From Allotamlana fucoidanivorans (GTDB lineage Bacteria > Bacteroidota > Bacteroidia > Flavobacteriales > Flavobacteriaceae), in contig NZ_VDCS01000009.1 of the NCBI RefSeq assembly GCF_006265225.1, positions 124,001 through 188,000 of the forward strand: 64,000 nt of DNA, given 5' to 3'. Each line of letters starts with the position of its first letter. Position 1 is the first letter of the stretch. The notes under the pieces were generated by a model. That model searched no databases, had not been told where the DNA came from, and was given only the letters and a program-made list of their open reading frames with translations. Position numbers and translations under genes: made by a program. Positions 15,807-24,964 of the stretch are shown piece after piece.

Positions 15807-17459
15807 TTACTTATCCAATACAAACTCTAGTGGCTTTCCTATGGCAGCGTTTGGAAAGCTAATCCCTAAAAGAGAAGATATTGTTGGAGCAATATCTGTA
15901 ATTTCTGTTTTTGTAAATGTTTGCCCTTTAGCAATACCTTTTCCAAAAAATAAAAGCGGCACATGGGTATCATAGTTTAATCCACTACCATGTGTAGATC
16001 CCGTTTTTGAGTAAGACACATAGGCTGGTGCGTTTACTAAAACAACATCACCAGATCTTTTCTGGTTATAACCTCTTTGCAAAAGTGCTTCAATACCTTT
16101 GGTAAAATTAACAGAGCTCATTGTGGTTCCTGTATAAGCCTTTACTACATTATCATAGGTAATTTGCTCATTAACAATAGCTTGCTGCACAGCCTCTAAG
16201 TCTAAACCTAGTTTTTTAATTAATTTTCTATCAAGAAAAATTTGATCGTTGCTAATATTTTCTAATATATCATCCGTACCAAACGTATTTTCTAAAAAAG
16301 CTTTGAATTGTTTTTGCCTTTTGGAATTATCTACATATCCTGATGGAATATTTTGACTATTTAAATAGGCTGGAACCTCAACTGCTCCATGATCTGCAGT
16401 AAGAAACACCACGTACTCTCCTTTCCCTATTTTATCATCTAAAGCATTGAAAAAACGTTCTAAATCTTTATCTAACCTTATATAGGTGTCTTCAATTTCC
16501 TTTGAATTGACCCCAAAGTTATGCCCTACATAATCGGTTGTTGAAAAACTAACCGTTAAAACATCGGTTATGTCATCCTGTCCTAATTGTTCCCCTTCAA
16601 TAGCTGCAAGAGCAAAATCTGCAATTAGACTATTTCCGAATGGCGTTTCTTTTAAGATATCATAACCTCCATTTTTATTTTTCAATTTTGACAATTTATA
16701 AGGAAAGGTCGCCGTTTCTTTTCCCTTAAAGCCTCGCTCAAAATCATTTAAATCTGGACCAGATTCTGTATAGGTTTCAATATCATAATAGGTATCCCAA
16801 TCCTTGAGGTAAGATTTGGCCTTTTTAGATGCATTAAAGGCTTTTACCCAGTCAGGTAAATCGGTCATGTAAAAGGAACTAGAAATCCACGCTCCTTCTT
16901 CTTTGCCATGAAACCAATAGGCGGCATTAGCCGTATGACCTGCGGGTAAAACAGCTCCTCTATCTTTAATAGACACGCCTATTGTTTTTCCTCTAAATTG
17001 TGTAAACAATCTGTTTTCATCAGCAAAAGTTGACACCTCCATTCTATGAGGAGACATTTTTCCTGCCTTTGAATTTGTTCCAACAGATTCCACATCATTG
17101 TTCCCTACACAGTAAACTTTCTTTTTTGATGCCTTATCGTAAAAATCGTTACCTATAATACCATGATATTTTGGGGTGGTTCCTGTAAATACAGACGCAT
17201 GGCCTGGTGCCGTTTTTGTGGGCACATAATTAAAATGATTGTTCTTACAATTAAATCCTTCGTTTATCATTCTATAGAATCCACCTTCTCCATATTTATT
17301 TGCAAACCGAGTGAGATAATCATAACGCATTTGATCTACTATAATACCCACAACTAATTTGGGTTGTGATGCCTCACTAGCTTTTGAATACAACGTACTT
17401 TGTGCTTGTGCTGAAACGCACCCATTGATGATAAAAAAAAGAATTAATATATATCTCAT
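15807..17459 (-). CDS. PafA-like alkaline phosphatase
   Basis: About 550 residues from ATG 17459, which gives a clean signal peptide (MRYILILFFIINGCVSAQA); a longer frame starts 39 bases upstream. The alkaline phosphatase fold is clear: IIVDQMRYDYL metal site, nucleophile Thr83 in TKTAPGHAS, and Asn104 in GNDFYD. Lys165 and Arg167 in SIKDRGA match the spacing of the Asn and Lys/Arg substrate-binding trio of PafA. Later metal ligands are in TADHGAVEVPAYL and GSTHGSGLNYDTH. It is predicted to be a periplasmic phosphomonoesterase. It is the first gene of a pair with the NUC1 nuclease. Confidence 0.87.
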   Translation of the reverse strand: MRYILILFFIINGCVSAQAQSTLYSKASEASQPKLVVGIIVDQMRYDYLTRFANKYGEGGFYRMINEGFNCKNNHFNYVPTKTAPGHASVFTGTTPKYHGIIGNDFYDKASKKKVYCVGNNDVESVGTNSKAGKMSPHRMEVSTFADENRLFTQFRGKTIGVSIKDRGAVLPAGHTANAAYWFHGKEEGAWISSSFYMTDLPDWVKAFNASKKAKSYLKDWDTYYDIETYTESGPDLNDFERGFKGKETATFPYKLSKLKNKNGGYDILKETPFGNSLIADFALAAIEGEQLGQDDITDVLTVSFSTTDYVGHNFGVNSKEIEDTYIRLDKDLERFFNALDDKIGKGEYVVFLTADHGAVEVPAYLNSQNIPSGYVDNSKRQKQFKAFLENTFGTDDILENISNDQIFLDRKLIKKLGLDLEAVQQAIVNEQITYDNVVKAYTGTTMSSVNFTKGIEALLQRGYNQKRSGDVVLVNAPAYVSYSKTGSTHGSGLNYDTHVPLLFFGKGIAKGQTFTKTEITDIAPTISSLLGISFPNAAIGKPLEFVLDK

Positions 17460-17568
17460 TGTCTGATTAGATTTCAAAGCCAAAAATACATATTTCAAAA
17501 CATCATAATTTAAAATTTAAAGTTAAATACCAACAAGTTTTTTTACTTTAGCATGATTAAATTCTAGT

Positions 17569-18306
17569 ATGCTATACTTACAGGACATTGGAACGTATTT
17601 TTTAATGATTGTAGAAATGTTTAGAAAACCTACCAAATGGTCGGTCATGAAACAACTCATCTTAAAAGATATTGATGATTTGATTATTGGATCTTTAGGC
17701 ATTGTAGCTTTTATTTCCTTTTTTGTTGGTGGTGTTGTTACCATACAAACCGCATTAAATATTGACAACCCTTTAATACCAAGATACTTAGTTGGTTTTG
17801 CTACAAGGCAGTCTATTGTATTAGAATTTGCACCTACCTTTATGTCTATCATTATGGCTGGTAAGGTGGGGTCTTTTATTACATCTAGCATTGGAACTAT
17901 GCGGGTTACCGAGCAAATTGATGCTTTAGAAGTTATGGGAATAAACTCCTTAAACTATTTAGTGTTTCCCAAATATATTGCTTTAATGCTTTATCCGTTT
18001 GTTATTTCAATTTCTATGTTTTTAGGTATTCTTGGGGGTATGGCAGCTTGCGTATTTGGAGGGTTTAGCTCTCCTGATGATTACCTGATAGGTATTCAAA
18101 CAGATTTCACTCCTTTTCATGTTACCTATGCTTTTATAAAAACGTTTGTTTTTGCTTTTCTATTGGCTACTATTCCTTCATTTCATGGCTATTATATGAA
18201 AGGTGGCGCACTTGAAGTTGGCAAAGCTAGTACAACCTCTTTTGTTTGGACCAGTGTTTTTATCATTCTTTTAAATTATTTACTAACCCAAATGCTACTT
18301 AGCTAA
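17569..18306 (+). CDS. MlaE-type ABC transporter permease
   Basis: 245 residues with five or six membrane spans. It matches the MlaE/YrbE family: VGGVVTIQTALN, EFAPTFMSIIMAGKVGSFITSSIGTM with the GRVGS-like motif, TEQIDALEVMGINSLNYLVFPK, and TIPSFHGYYMKGGALEVGKAS. These permeases work with an MlaF ATPase and MCE proteins to move phospholipid between membranes. The ATPase gene overlaps its stop by one base. No MCE protein follows in this window, so that partner must be elsewhere. Confidence 0.92.
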   Translation: MLYLQDIGTYFLMIVEMFRKPTKWSVMKQLILKDIDDLIIGSLGIVAFISFFVGGVVTIQTALNIDNPLIPRYLVGFATRQSIVLEFAPTFMSIIMAGKVGSFITSSIGTMRVTEQIDALEVMGINSLNYLVFPKYIALMLYPFVISISMFLGILGGMAACVFGGFSSPDDYLIGIQTDFTPFHVTYAFIKTFVFAFLLATIPSFHGYYMKGGALEVGKASTTSFVWTSVFIILLNYLLTQMLLS

Positions 18307-19073
18307 TGATTGAAGTTAATGATTTACATAAGTCCTTTGGTGATGCTCATATTTTAAAAGGCATAACAACCACGTTTGATAAAGGCAAAACAAACCTCGT
18401 TATCGGGCAAAGTGGTTCGGGCAAAACGGTTTTTCTGAAATGTTTACTCGGATTGTTTAATTACGAATCGGGTTCAATTTCCTATGATGGTAAAATTTTC
18501 TCAAAGCTTTCTGAAGATGATAAACGTAATTTGAGGGCAGAAATTGGGATGGTTTTTCAAGGAAGTGCTTTATTTGATTCTATGACCATTGCCGAAAATG
18601 TTATGTTTCCGTTACGCATGTTTACCAAACAAAGCAAAAGTGAAATGCATGATCGGGTTGATTTTGTTTTAAAGCGGGTCAATCTTGAAGGAGCACATCA
18701 TAAAATGCCAAGTGAGGCTTCTGGAGGTATGCAAAAACGTGTTGCCATTGCGCGGGCTATAGTAAATAACCCTAAATACTTGTTTTGTGATGAGCCTAAT
18801 TCTGGGTTAGATCCTAAAACGGCTATTGTTATTGACAATCTGATTCAAGAGATTACGGATGAATATCAAATCACTACTGTAATTAACTCGCACGACATGA
18901 ATTCTGTAATGGAAATTGGTGAAAAAATTGTGTTCTTAAAAGATGGCTTAAAAGCTTGGGAGGGCTCTAATAAAACCATCTTTAGAACAGATAATAAAAG
19001 CGTAACAGACTTTGTTTACTCTTCCAACTTATTTAAGAAAGTACGCAAAATGTATTTAGAAGAAAATGAATAG
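18306..19073 (+). CDS. MlaF-type ABC transporter ATP-binding protein
   Basis: 255 residues, a complete ABC ATPase: Walker A GQSGSGKTVFLK, Q-loop GMVFQGSALFDSMT, signature ASGGMQKRVAIARAI, Walker B LFCDEPNSGLDP, and the H-loop INSHDMNSVMEIG. The GSALFDSMT segment is characteristic of MlaF. The TAATG overlap with the permease gene couples their translation. It would power lipid movement at the inner membrane. It ends three bases before the convergent polysaccharide-enzyme gene, with no terminator seen between them. Confidence 0.93.
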   Translation: MIEVNDLHKSFGDAHILKGITTTFDKGKTNLVIGQSGSGKTVFLKCLLGLFNYESGSISYDGKIFSKLSEDDKRNLRAEIGMVFQGSALFDSMTIAENVMFPLRMFTKQSKSEMHDRVDFVLKRVNLEGAHHKMPSEASGGMQKRVAIARAIVNNPKYLFCDEPNSGLDPKTAIVIDNLIQEITDEYQITTVINSHDMNSVMEIGEKIVFLKDGLKAWEGSNKTIFRTDNKSVTDFVYSSNLFKKVRKMYLEENE

Positions 19074-19076
19074 AAT

Positions 19077-21491
19077 TTATTCTGGCTTTTCTAAAATCTT
19101 TCCTATCACATTCACGTCGTAATCTAAGAAATTATACCAGGGACCGTATAACCAGAGGAGTACTTTGTAACCGTCTTTAGCAACCACAATTGGTCGTATA
19201 TTTCTGTATGGCGAATTTTTAGTCAAGGCCTCCCATGTTATTGTTGATATATCATCTTTAGCATTAATTGTAGCATGATAGATTTCATGGTTTCCTCCTA
19301 AATCTTCACCCGTTGACGGATTCACGTCTGTTGAAATGTATACACTGGTTGGGTCTTCAGGATCAAAAGCAAGTAAACCGGAATAGCTGCTTTCTACTTT
19401 GTACAGACATTTTCCCGCATAGGCAATTTCTCTATCGCCCCACGTTTCTCCATCCCAAGAAGCGAGCCTAAATCTTAAATCATTATCTGCTTTATATAAG
19501 GTATACCCCAAGTGCGGATTATTATTCTTATCCTTGGCCATAGCACAGGTCCACGCACTGTTGGGCACACTTTCATTAATTATTGGTTTATCTTTAGTAT
19601 CGCTACCTTGAAATATTCTTTCTGCTTCCGTTGACCGCAATGGCCCCTCATTCAAACTTTTAATTTTTGAGTCATCAACATTATAAAACGTATTATCTGA
19701 AAACTCAACATAATACAAGTTGTTACCATAGGCTCTTGGATGGGCATCGGTATATGACACGCCTATAGTGTTATCATCAATTTGTAAATATCTGGCATAC
19801 GGACGTTGAAAACCAGCTACGTCATTTGAAATAAAATGTGTTCTGTTCCCCCAGGTTTCTCCATAATCTTCCGACGTAATGAATGACGGATTAAAATTTA
19901 AACCATCTCTAAAAAAGTTATACAATTTTCCTTCGGGTTTCATTTCATACAAGTTCATATACGTAACACCTCGTTTTGAATCATACTCATGAATATACTG
20001 CTTAGTTGCCCCCCATTTCAAATAATTAGTACCTTCAGACGTACTGTAATAATGAATTTTTTCTGAGGCATGCTTGGCCCAAATAGCCAATACACTTTTA
20101 TCTGGACGCTGATACAAGGCAGGAACATTATGATCATCCCTTTGTAGGTTTTTGTGAAGCACCAATGTGCTATCTGTTTGTTCTTTAGTTAAATCATAAA
20201 CACCTAGTCGTACATCACCGCTTTGCCCACTTAATCCGCCAATGAGTAATTTACCTTCGCTAATAATCACGCGTGGATCTTGATACCAACACCATCCACC
20301 ATCTTCCATGAAGGTTTTATAAGTCGTTACTTTACTAATTGGATAAAACTTATTTATAAACTTATACATTTCTGAACCAGCAGCTAAAAAGGCTCCAATA
20401 CCATATACTTCTGTGTAGTCTTTAAAACTTTCCCCTGGCGCCGCTCCCACAGGTTGCACATACCCTAACATACCCGCTTCATTAACCGCTCCCGATATCG
20501 TTTTCCAAGCTTTAAGTAAAACAGGTTCATAAACCTCTCTTTCTAACAAACCGTTATTTATTCCCCATGCAATACCAAATGTAAAGAAGGCACTCCCACT
20601 TGTTTCTATATTCGGGTAATCCTTTACATCTCCCAATAACCCAGCAGACCATGTGCCATCAGCTCTTTGCGTGGCTTTAATGGTTTGTGCCATCTGCTTA
20701 AATAAGTCTGTATAAAACGCTCTTTCTTTCCAATCCTTTGGTAAATCAGGAATCATAAGTGCTAAACCTCCAAACACCCAGCCATTACCTCTAGACCAGA
20801 AAATCTTATTCCCATTCTTTTCCTTTTGATTAAAATAAGATTTATCTCTAAAAAACAACTTCTCATTTTCATCCCACAGCTCATTATATGTCATTTTATA
20901 CTGGGTATCCATATAATTTAAATAGGTACTATCTTTAGTAATTTTGGCTAATCTCGCCCACACAGGTGGCGCCATAAATAGGGCATCACACCAATCCCAT
21001 TGATACGCTTTACCTTGCTCACTATTCATAATGGAATCAAAACGATTCTTTGTTGGAGTAATTTTAGCGATGTGTTTTAAACGTACATTTTGATGTAAGC
21101 TTAAATAAAATTGTCCAACGGTATGATCATCTGCATGGTACATTCTTTTGTGCAATTGCCATTTGTTCTTATCTCCAATCTCAACTAACCAATTGATGTA
21201 TTTTGGGTAGTGTGATATCTCACTAAGCTGAAACATGCCTGCGTATAATGCCCCGTTGGTCCATTCTAAATCATGGTAAGGTTTTCTATTATGCCATTTT
21301 TTTCTGTGTTCTTTTGAAGGCAGTGCTCTATAAGTTCCCATATCGGCAAACGTTTCTATTTGCCAATTAGCCACTTTTTCCGTGAGCTTTTTAACCTCGT
21401 CCGCCGAAGGTATCTCTTCAGCTTGTTCTGATGTGCAACTTAAAATTAAGCTTAAACATAGCAAAGAGGTGATAGTAAATAAAGATTTCAT
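19077..21491 (-). CDS. GH105-like hydrolase fused to a BNR-type beta-propeller, lipoprotein
   Basis: 804 residues. A lipoprotein signal ends at Cys19 (LSLILSC). Residues 30-380 resemble unsaturated glucuronyl/rhamnogalacturonyl hydrolases: QWDWCDALFMAPP at 164-175 with the catalytic Asp region, and WSRGNGWVFGGLALM at 232-246. Residues 395-804 match the BNR_4 family: DGGWCWYQDPRVII, GLSGQSGDVRL, LQRDDHNVPALY and SSYSGLLAFDP. The first half would remove unsaturated uronic acids from lyase products of pectin- or ulvan-like glycans. The second may bind or cleave the glycan. No SusC/D genes are adjacent. Two CG-centred palindromes lie just upstream. Confidence 0.8.
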   Translation of the reverse strand: MKSLFTITSLLCLSLILSCTSEQAEEIPSADEVKKLTEKVANWQIETFADMGTYRALPSKEHRKKWHNRKPYHDLEWTNGALYAGMFQLSEISHYPKYINWLVEIGDKNKWQLHKRMYHADDHTVGQFYLSLHQNVRLKHIAKITPTKNRFDSIMNSEQGKAYQWDWCDALFMAPPVWARLAKITKDSTYLNYMDTQYKMTYNELWDENEKLFFRDKSYFNQKEKNGNKIFWSRGNGWVFGGLALMIPDLPKDWKERAFYTDLFKQMAQTIKATQRADGTWSAGLLGDVKDYPNIETSGSAFFTFGIAWGINNGLLEREVYEPVLLKAWKTISGAVNEAGMLGYVQPVGAAPGESFKDYTEVYGIGAFLAAGSEMYKFINKFYPISKVTTYKTFMEDGGWCWYQDPRVIISEGKLLIGGLSGQSGDVRLGVYDLTKEQTDSTLVLHKNLQRDDHNVPALYQRPDKSVLAIWAKHASEKIHYYSTSEGTNYLKWGATKQYIHEYDSKRGVTYMNLYEMKPEGKLYNFFRDGLNFNPSFITSEDYGETWGNRTHFISNDVAGFQRPYARYLQIDDNTIGVSYTDAHPRAYGNNLYYVEFSDNTFYNVDDSKIKSLNEGPLRSTEAERIFQGSDTKDKPIINESVPNSAWTCAMAKDKNNNPHLGYTLYKADNDLRFRLASWDGETWGDREIAYAGKCLYKVESSYSGLLAFDPEDPTSVYISTDVNPSTGEDLGGNHEIYHATINAKDDISTITWEALTKNSPYRNIRPIVVAKDGYKVLLWLYGPWYNFLDYDVNVIGKILEKPE

Positions 21492-21529
21492 GAATTATTA
21501 CGTTTAGTGGTTTAGTCAATATCAACCGA

Positions 21530-21545
21530 ATACAATCGATTGTAT
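21530..21545. promoter_or_regulatory. 16-bp perfect palindrome upstream of the GH105/BNR gene
   Basis: ATACAATCGATTGTAT is its own reverse complement and lies 39-54 bases before the start codon at 21491, where a repressor or activator could sit. CG-centred palindromes are typical of LacI-type operators; no regulator gene is adjacent. Confidence 0.45.
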
Positions 21546-21615
21546 ATTCCAAATGTAGTGAAATCTACCGCCAAAAAAATCAGCACACCTAATTTAATGG
21601 TTGTTTTAATGGTTA

Positions 21616-21627
21616 AAAAACGTTTTT
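21616..21627. promoter_or_regulatory. Second CG-centred palindrome in the same spacer
   Basis: AAAAACGTTTTT, a 12-bp perfect palindrome, lies 125-136 bases upstream of the GH105/BNR start. It could be a second operator of the same kind, though its A/T-rich arms make chance more likely. Confidence 0.3.
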
Positions 21628-21683
21628 AATGTATTGAAAATCATTATAAAAAATCGAAACCAAAAGTAAAAACTCATTGAAAC

Positions 21684-22376
21684 TTACCAAGGCTTACGAT
21701 CACCTTCTTCTGAATAAAATTTACCACTATCTTCACTGTTTAGTCCATCAATTAACTTGGCCATTTTATAAATGGACTGAGAAACTGTTAAAAGTGCTTC
21801 CGCTCCACCCATGCGCGTTTTCACCCATCCCGGACTCATCGCCACAACCCAAATGTCCTTACTTTTTAACTTAGCCGCCAATCGTGCTGTAAACATATTA
21901 AGAGCAGCCTTACTCATAGCATAAGCATCAAAATTTGCTTCAGGGCTAATATTAAGTGAAATAGACCCGAGCCCTGATGATACATTAATAAGCTTAGATT
22001 TGGGCTGCATTAAAGGCCATACCACTTGGGACAATAAAGCTACTCCAATAGTATTAACCTGAAAGATTTTCGTAAACGTCGCTAGGGTCCATTTTCCAAG
22101 TTGTTCCTCAATGCAAATTCCTGCGTTATTAATTACTAAATCAAGTTTTAAATGTTGAATATGGCAAATAAAATTAGAAATTGAAGATTCATCCGTAACC
22201 TCTAAAGATTCAATTTGCAAGTCATTACTATAATGGTTTTTAAGTTCTTCAAGCGCATGGGCTTGTTTTATACTTCGGCAAGTTCCTATAACATACCAGC
22301 CTTTTGACAAATAGTGTTCAACAAACCCTAAACCCAAACCTCGATTGGCACCTGTAACAAGAACCACATTTTTCAT
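21684..22376 (-). CDS. Short-chain dehydrogenase/reductase
   Basis: 230 residues of a classical SDR: cofactor loop VTGANRGLGLGF at the N-terminus, LVINNAGIC, the catalytic Ser in INVSSGLGS, and YAMSKAALN with the Tyr-x3-Lys pair. It should reduce or oxidise a carbonyl or alcohol with NAD(P). The substrate cannot be read. It lies 23 bases downstream of the DUF389 gene on the same strand and may share its transcript, at the end of a run of minus-strand genes reaching back to 27.9 kb. Confidence 0.88.
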   Translation of the reverse strand: MKNVVLVTGANRGLGLGFVEHYLSKGWYVIGTCRSIKQAHALEELKNHYSNDLQIESLEVTDESSISNFICHIQHLKLDLVINNAGICIEEQLGKWTLATFTKIFQVNTIGVALLSQVVWPLMQPKSKLINVSSGLGSISLNISPEANFDAYAMSKAALNMFTARLAAKLKSKDIWVVAMSPGWVKTRMGGAEALLTVSQSIYKMAKLIDGLNSEDSGKFYSEEGDRKPW

Positions 22377-22399
22377 AGACTCTACAGTTTTTGTAATAG

Positions 22400-23875
22400 C
22401 TAATTCATTCTATGAATAACTAAAGTATCTAAATCAAGTTTTAATTTTAACCATTTTTCTAATTTCCTTGTATCTTCTTTTCGGTCCTTCTCTTTGGATG
22501 CTTTCGTATCCCATTTCAAATAAAATACAGAAATAGTATCTTTCTTTTTGAAATCGGTACTAACTAAACTGGCATAAGAAATATTTTCAATCGCTTCGTA
22601 ATTTATTTTTATTTCGGCTGCTAAGGCATCAAATGACGAATAGTTTTTGTCTATACCAGCAAAACCTCTGAGTCGGCGCTCTAAGTATTTTATTCTTGCT
22701 GATTGCGATAACAGATCAATTGAATCACGTGTACGTAATTCTTCCATATAGCGCATGTTATCTAAATTTTTGGTTTTATTCTGATTTACAATCAGTTCTG
22801 TATTTGAAAGCGCACTGTAATCCTTCAATCTACTTTTCAAAATAGCGATGGACTCTTCAGGAATTTCATCCAGTCCGAACGTATTTATTTCTATAGTTGA
22901 TGTTTTATCATCAACATACTGATAGGATGAGTTGTTTCTTATAAATTCATCATGCGGTAATTCAGAAAGTTCTTTGCTAATAAAGTTCATAGCATCTCGC
23001 TTAAAATTACTCTCCTTTAAAACAATTAAAAAGGTCCAAACAGCGGGTACCATAACCACAATAGCTAACAATGTTGCCATTCTAGAAATAAATTGTCTTT
23101 TTTTAGAATTGGCATATCTCAGCATGGGGAATCTTAAAAGTTTAAGGACCAAGAACGTCGCTAGAGCAATAAAAATAGTATTTATAGTAAACAAATACAT
23201 AGCTCCACCAAAGTAAACAAAGTTACCCTTGGCTAAACCGTATCCTGCAGTACAAAGCGGAGGCATTAAAGCGGTGGCTATGGCTACACCAAAAATAACT
23301 GAAGCAATGGTTCCTTTTTTAGTACGCGCAATAATGAGCGCCAAACCACCAAAAAAAGCAATAAGCACGTCTCTAATATCTGGTCTCACCCGTCCTAAGA
23401 GTTCTGAGGTATCTTCACTTAAAGGAAATAACCAAAAGAATAAAAATGCCGTAAGCAAACTAAGCACAATCATAATGGCTAAGTTGATTAGCGACTTTCT
23501 CAAGGTGTCAATATCATTAATAGCAATAGACAAGCCAACCCCTAAAATAGGTCCCATTAAAGGAGAAATTAACATGGCACCAATAACCACAGCTGTAGAA
23601 TTGGCATTTAACCCAATAGAGGCCACGAAAATAGAACAAACTAATATCCAAGCTGTGGCCCCCTTAAACGAGATATCACCTTTTATGGCTTGCACCGTTG
23701 CGTCACGATCGGTATCTTCTCTAAAATCTAGAAGTTCCCTTAAAAATTTCTGAACATTTTGCAAAAGCCCTTTAGCATCTTCTTGCATAGCCTTTTTGGT
23801 GGCTTCCACATTCTTGATTTTATCAGCTTCTGTCTTCTCTTCTTCAGAAAAGTTAAATTTGCTTTCTTCGCTCAT
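22400..23875 (-). CDS. DUF389 membrane protein
   Basis: 491 residues. The middle, about 75-290, has six or seven hydrophobic spans with the conserved DUF389 blocks: WILVCSIFVASIGLNANSTA, AMLISPLMGPILGVGLSI, and ATALMPPLCTAGYGLAKG. The N-terminus is charged and cytoplasmic, and a long C-terminal part, about 290-491, is probably extracytoplasmic and partly coiled coil (LLSQSARIKYLERRLRGF). Function is unknown for the family. It sits between the manC-like gene, five bases upstream, and an SDR gene. Confidence 0.85.
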   Translation of the reverse strand: MSEESKFNFSEEEKTEADKIKNVEATKKAMQEDAKGLLQNVQKFLRELLDFREDTDRDATVQAIKGDISFKGATAWILVCSIFVASIGLNANSTAVVIGAMLISPLMGPILGVGLSIAINDIDTLRKSLINLAIMIVLSLLTAFLFFWLFPLSEDTSELLGRVRPDIRDVLIAFFGGLALIIARTKKGTIASVIFGVAIATALMPPLCTAGYGLAKGNFVYFGGAMYLFTINTIFIALATFLVLKLLRFPMLRYANSKKRQFISRMATLLAIVVMVPAVWTFLIVLKESNFKRDAMNFISKELSELPHDEFIRNNSSYQYVDDKTSTIEINTFGLDEIPEESIAILKSRLKDYSALSNTELIVNQNKTKNLDNMRYMEELRTRDSIDLLSQSARIKYLERRLRGFAGIDKNYSSFDALAAEIKINYEAIENISYASLVSTDFKKKDTISVFYLKWDTKASKEKDRKEDTRKLEKWLKLKLDLDTLVIHRMN

Positions 23876-23880
23876 GGTAT

Positions 23881-24960
23881 TTATCCATATTGTTCTCCAA
23901 ATTTATGCTTTACATTTTGGAGCACTTTTTTAATATCTTGTTCCTTTGATTTAGGAAAGATAAGCAAAATATCGTCTTCATCTACAATGATATAATCCTT
24001 CAAACCATCAATTACAGCGATTTTATTTTTTTTAGTACGAATCATGTTACCCGTAGCTTCATCAGTGAGCGTTCTTGCATTGACCACTGCATTGTCAGAT
24101 TTATCTTTGTTTAACTTATCATATAAACTACCCCACGTTCCCAAATCATTCCAATCAAATTCTGCGGCTATTACAAACACATTGTTTGACTTTTCCATAA
24201 TCGCATAATCCACAGAAATATTTTCAGCCTTAGGATAATTTTCTTTGATAAACCTCACTTCTTCATCTGAATTATATGCAGACATACCCGATTCAAAAAG
24301 TTTAAAAAGTTCGGGTTGGTTATTTTTAAATGCTTCCACTACACTTTTTACACTCCACATAAAAATACCAGCATTCCATAAAAAATTACCTTGATTAATA
24401 AAACTCTTTGCTGTTTCGTAATCTGGTTTTTCTCTAAACTGATTTACCGATTTAATGTCGCTTGTAGACGTTTTATCAAATTCAATGTATCCGTAACCTG
24501 TATTTGGAAAGGTGGGTTGAATTCCTAAGGTCATTAGAGCATTGTTATTTGTGCAATAATCAAATGCTTGTTTTACATTTTTTGAAAACGTTTGTTCGTC
24601 TTCAATCCAATGGTCGCTTGGCGCTACAATCATAACCGCATTAGGGTTCTCTTTTTGTATTTTTAAAGAGGCATACAAAATACAGGGTGCTGTATTTCGC
24701 ATTGCCGGTTCTAAAACCACCTGTCTTTGCGTTACCTCTGGAAGTTGCTCTAATACCAAATCATTATAACGTTCATTGGTAAGAATGAATATGTTTTCTT
24801 TAGGAATTAAATCAGCTAGTCTGTGAAATGTTTTTTGTATCAATGTATCTCCAGTCCCTAACATATCATGGAACTGCTTTGGAAAATCTTGTGTACTTAC
24901 TGGCCAAAATCGTGATCCTACACCGCCTGCCATGAGTATGGCATAATAATTTTTATTCAT
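23881..24960 (-). CDS. manC: Mannose-1-phosphate guanylyltransferase
   Basis: 359 residues from ATG 24960; a TTG 15 bases upstream extends the frame and would overlap sprT. The nucleotidyltransferase signature is AILMAGGVGSRFWPVSTQDFPKQF, then VVLEPAMRNTAPCIL, IVAPSDHWIEDE, and FREKPDYETAKSF with GNFLWNAGIFMW. It makes GDP-mannose from mannose 1-phosphate and GTP for surface glycans or glycoprotein synthesis. It lacks the C-terminal isomerase domain of bifunctional enzymes. The sprT-like gene ends four bases upstream. Confidence 0.94.
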   Translation of the reverse strand: MNKNYYAILMAGGVGSRFWPVSTQDFPKQFHDMLGTGDTLIQKTFHRLADLIPKENIFILTNERYNDLVLEQLPEVTQRQVVLEPAMRNTAPCILYASLKIQKENPNAVMIVAPSDHWIEDEQTFSKNVKQAFDYCTNNNALMTLGIQPTFPNTGYGYIEFDKTSTSDIKSVNQFREKPDYETAKSFINQGNFLWNAGIFMWSVKSVVEAFKNNQPELFKLFESGMSAYNSDEEVRFIKENYPKAENISVDYAIMEKSNNVFVIAAEFDWNDLGTWGSLYDKLNKDKSDNAVVNARTLTDEATGNMIRTKKNKIAVIDGLKDYIIVDEDDILLIFPKSKEQDIKKVLQNVKHKFGEQYG

Positions 24961-24964
24961 AATT

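Noticed and set aside
23229-23753. 174-codon + strand frame opposite the DUF389 gene
   Set aside because: Low-complexity translation with no motif, opposite a gene with clear family blocks.
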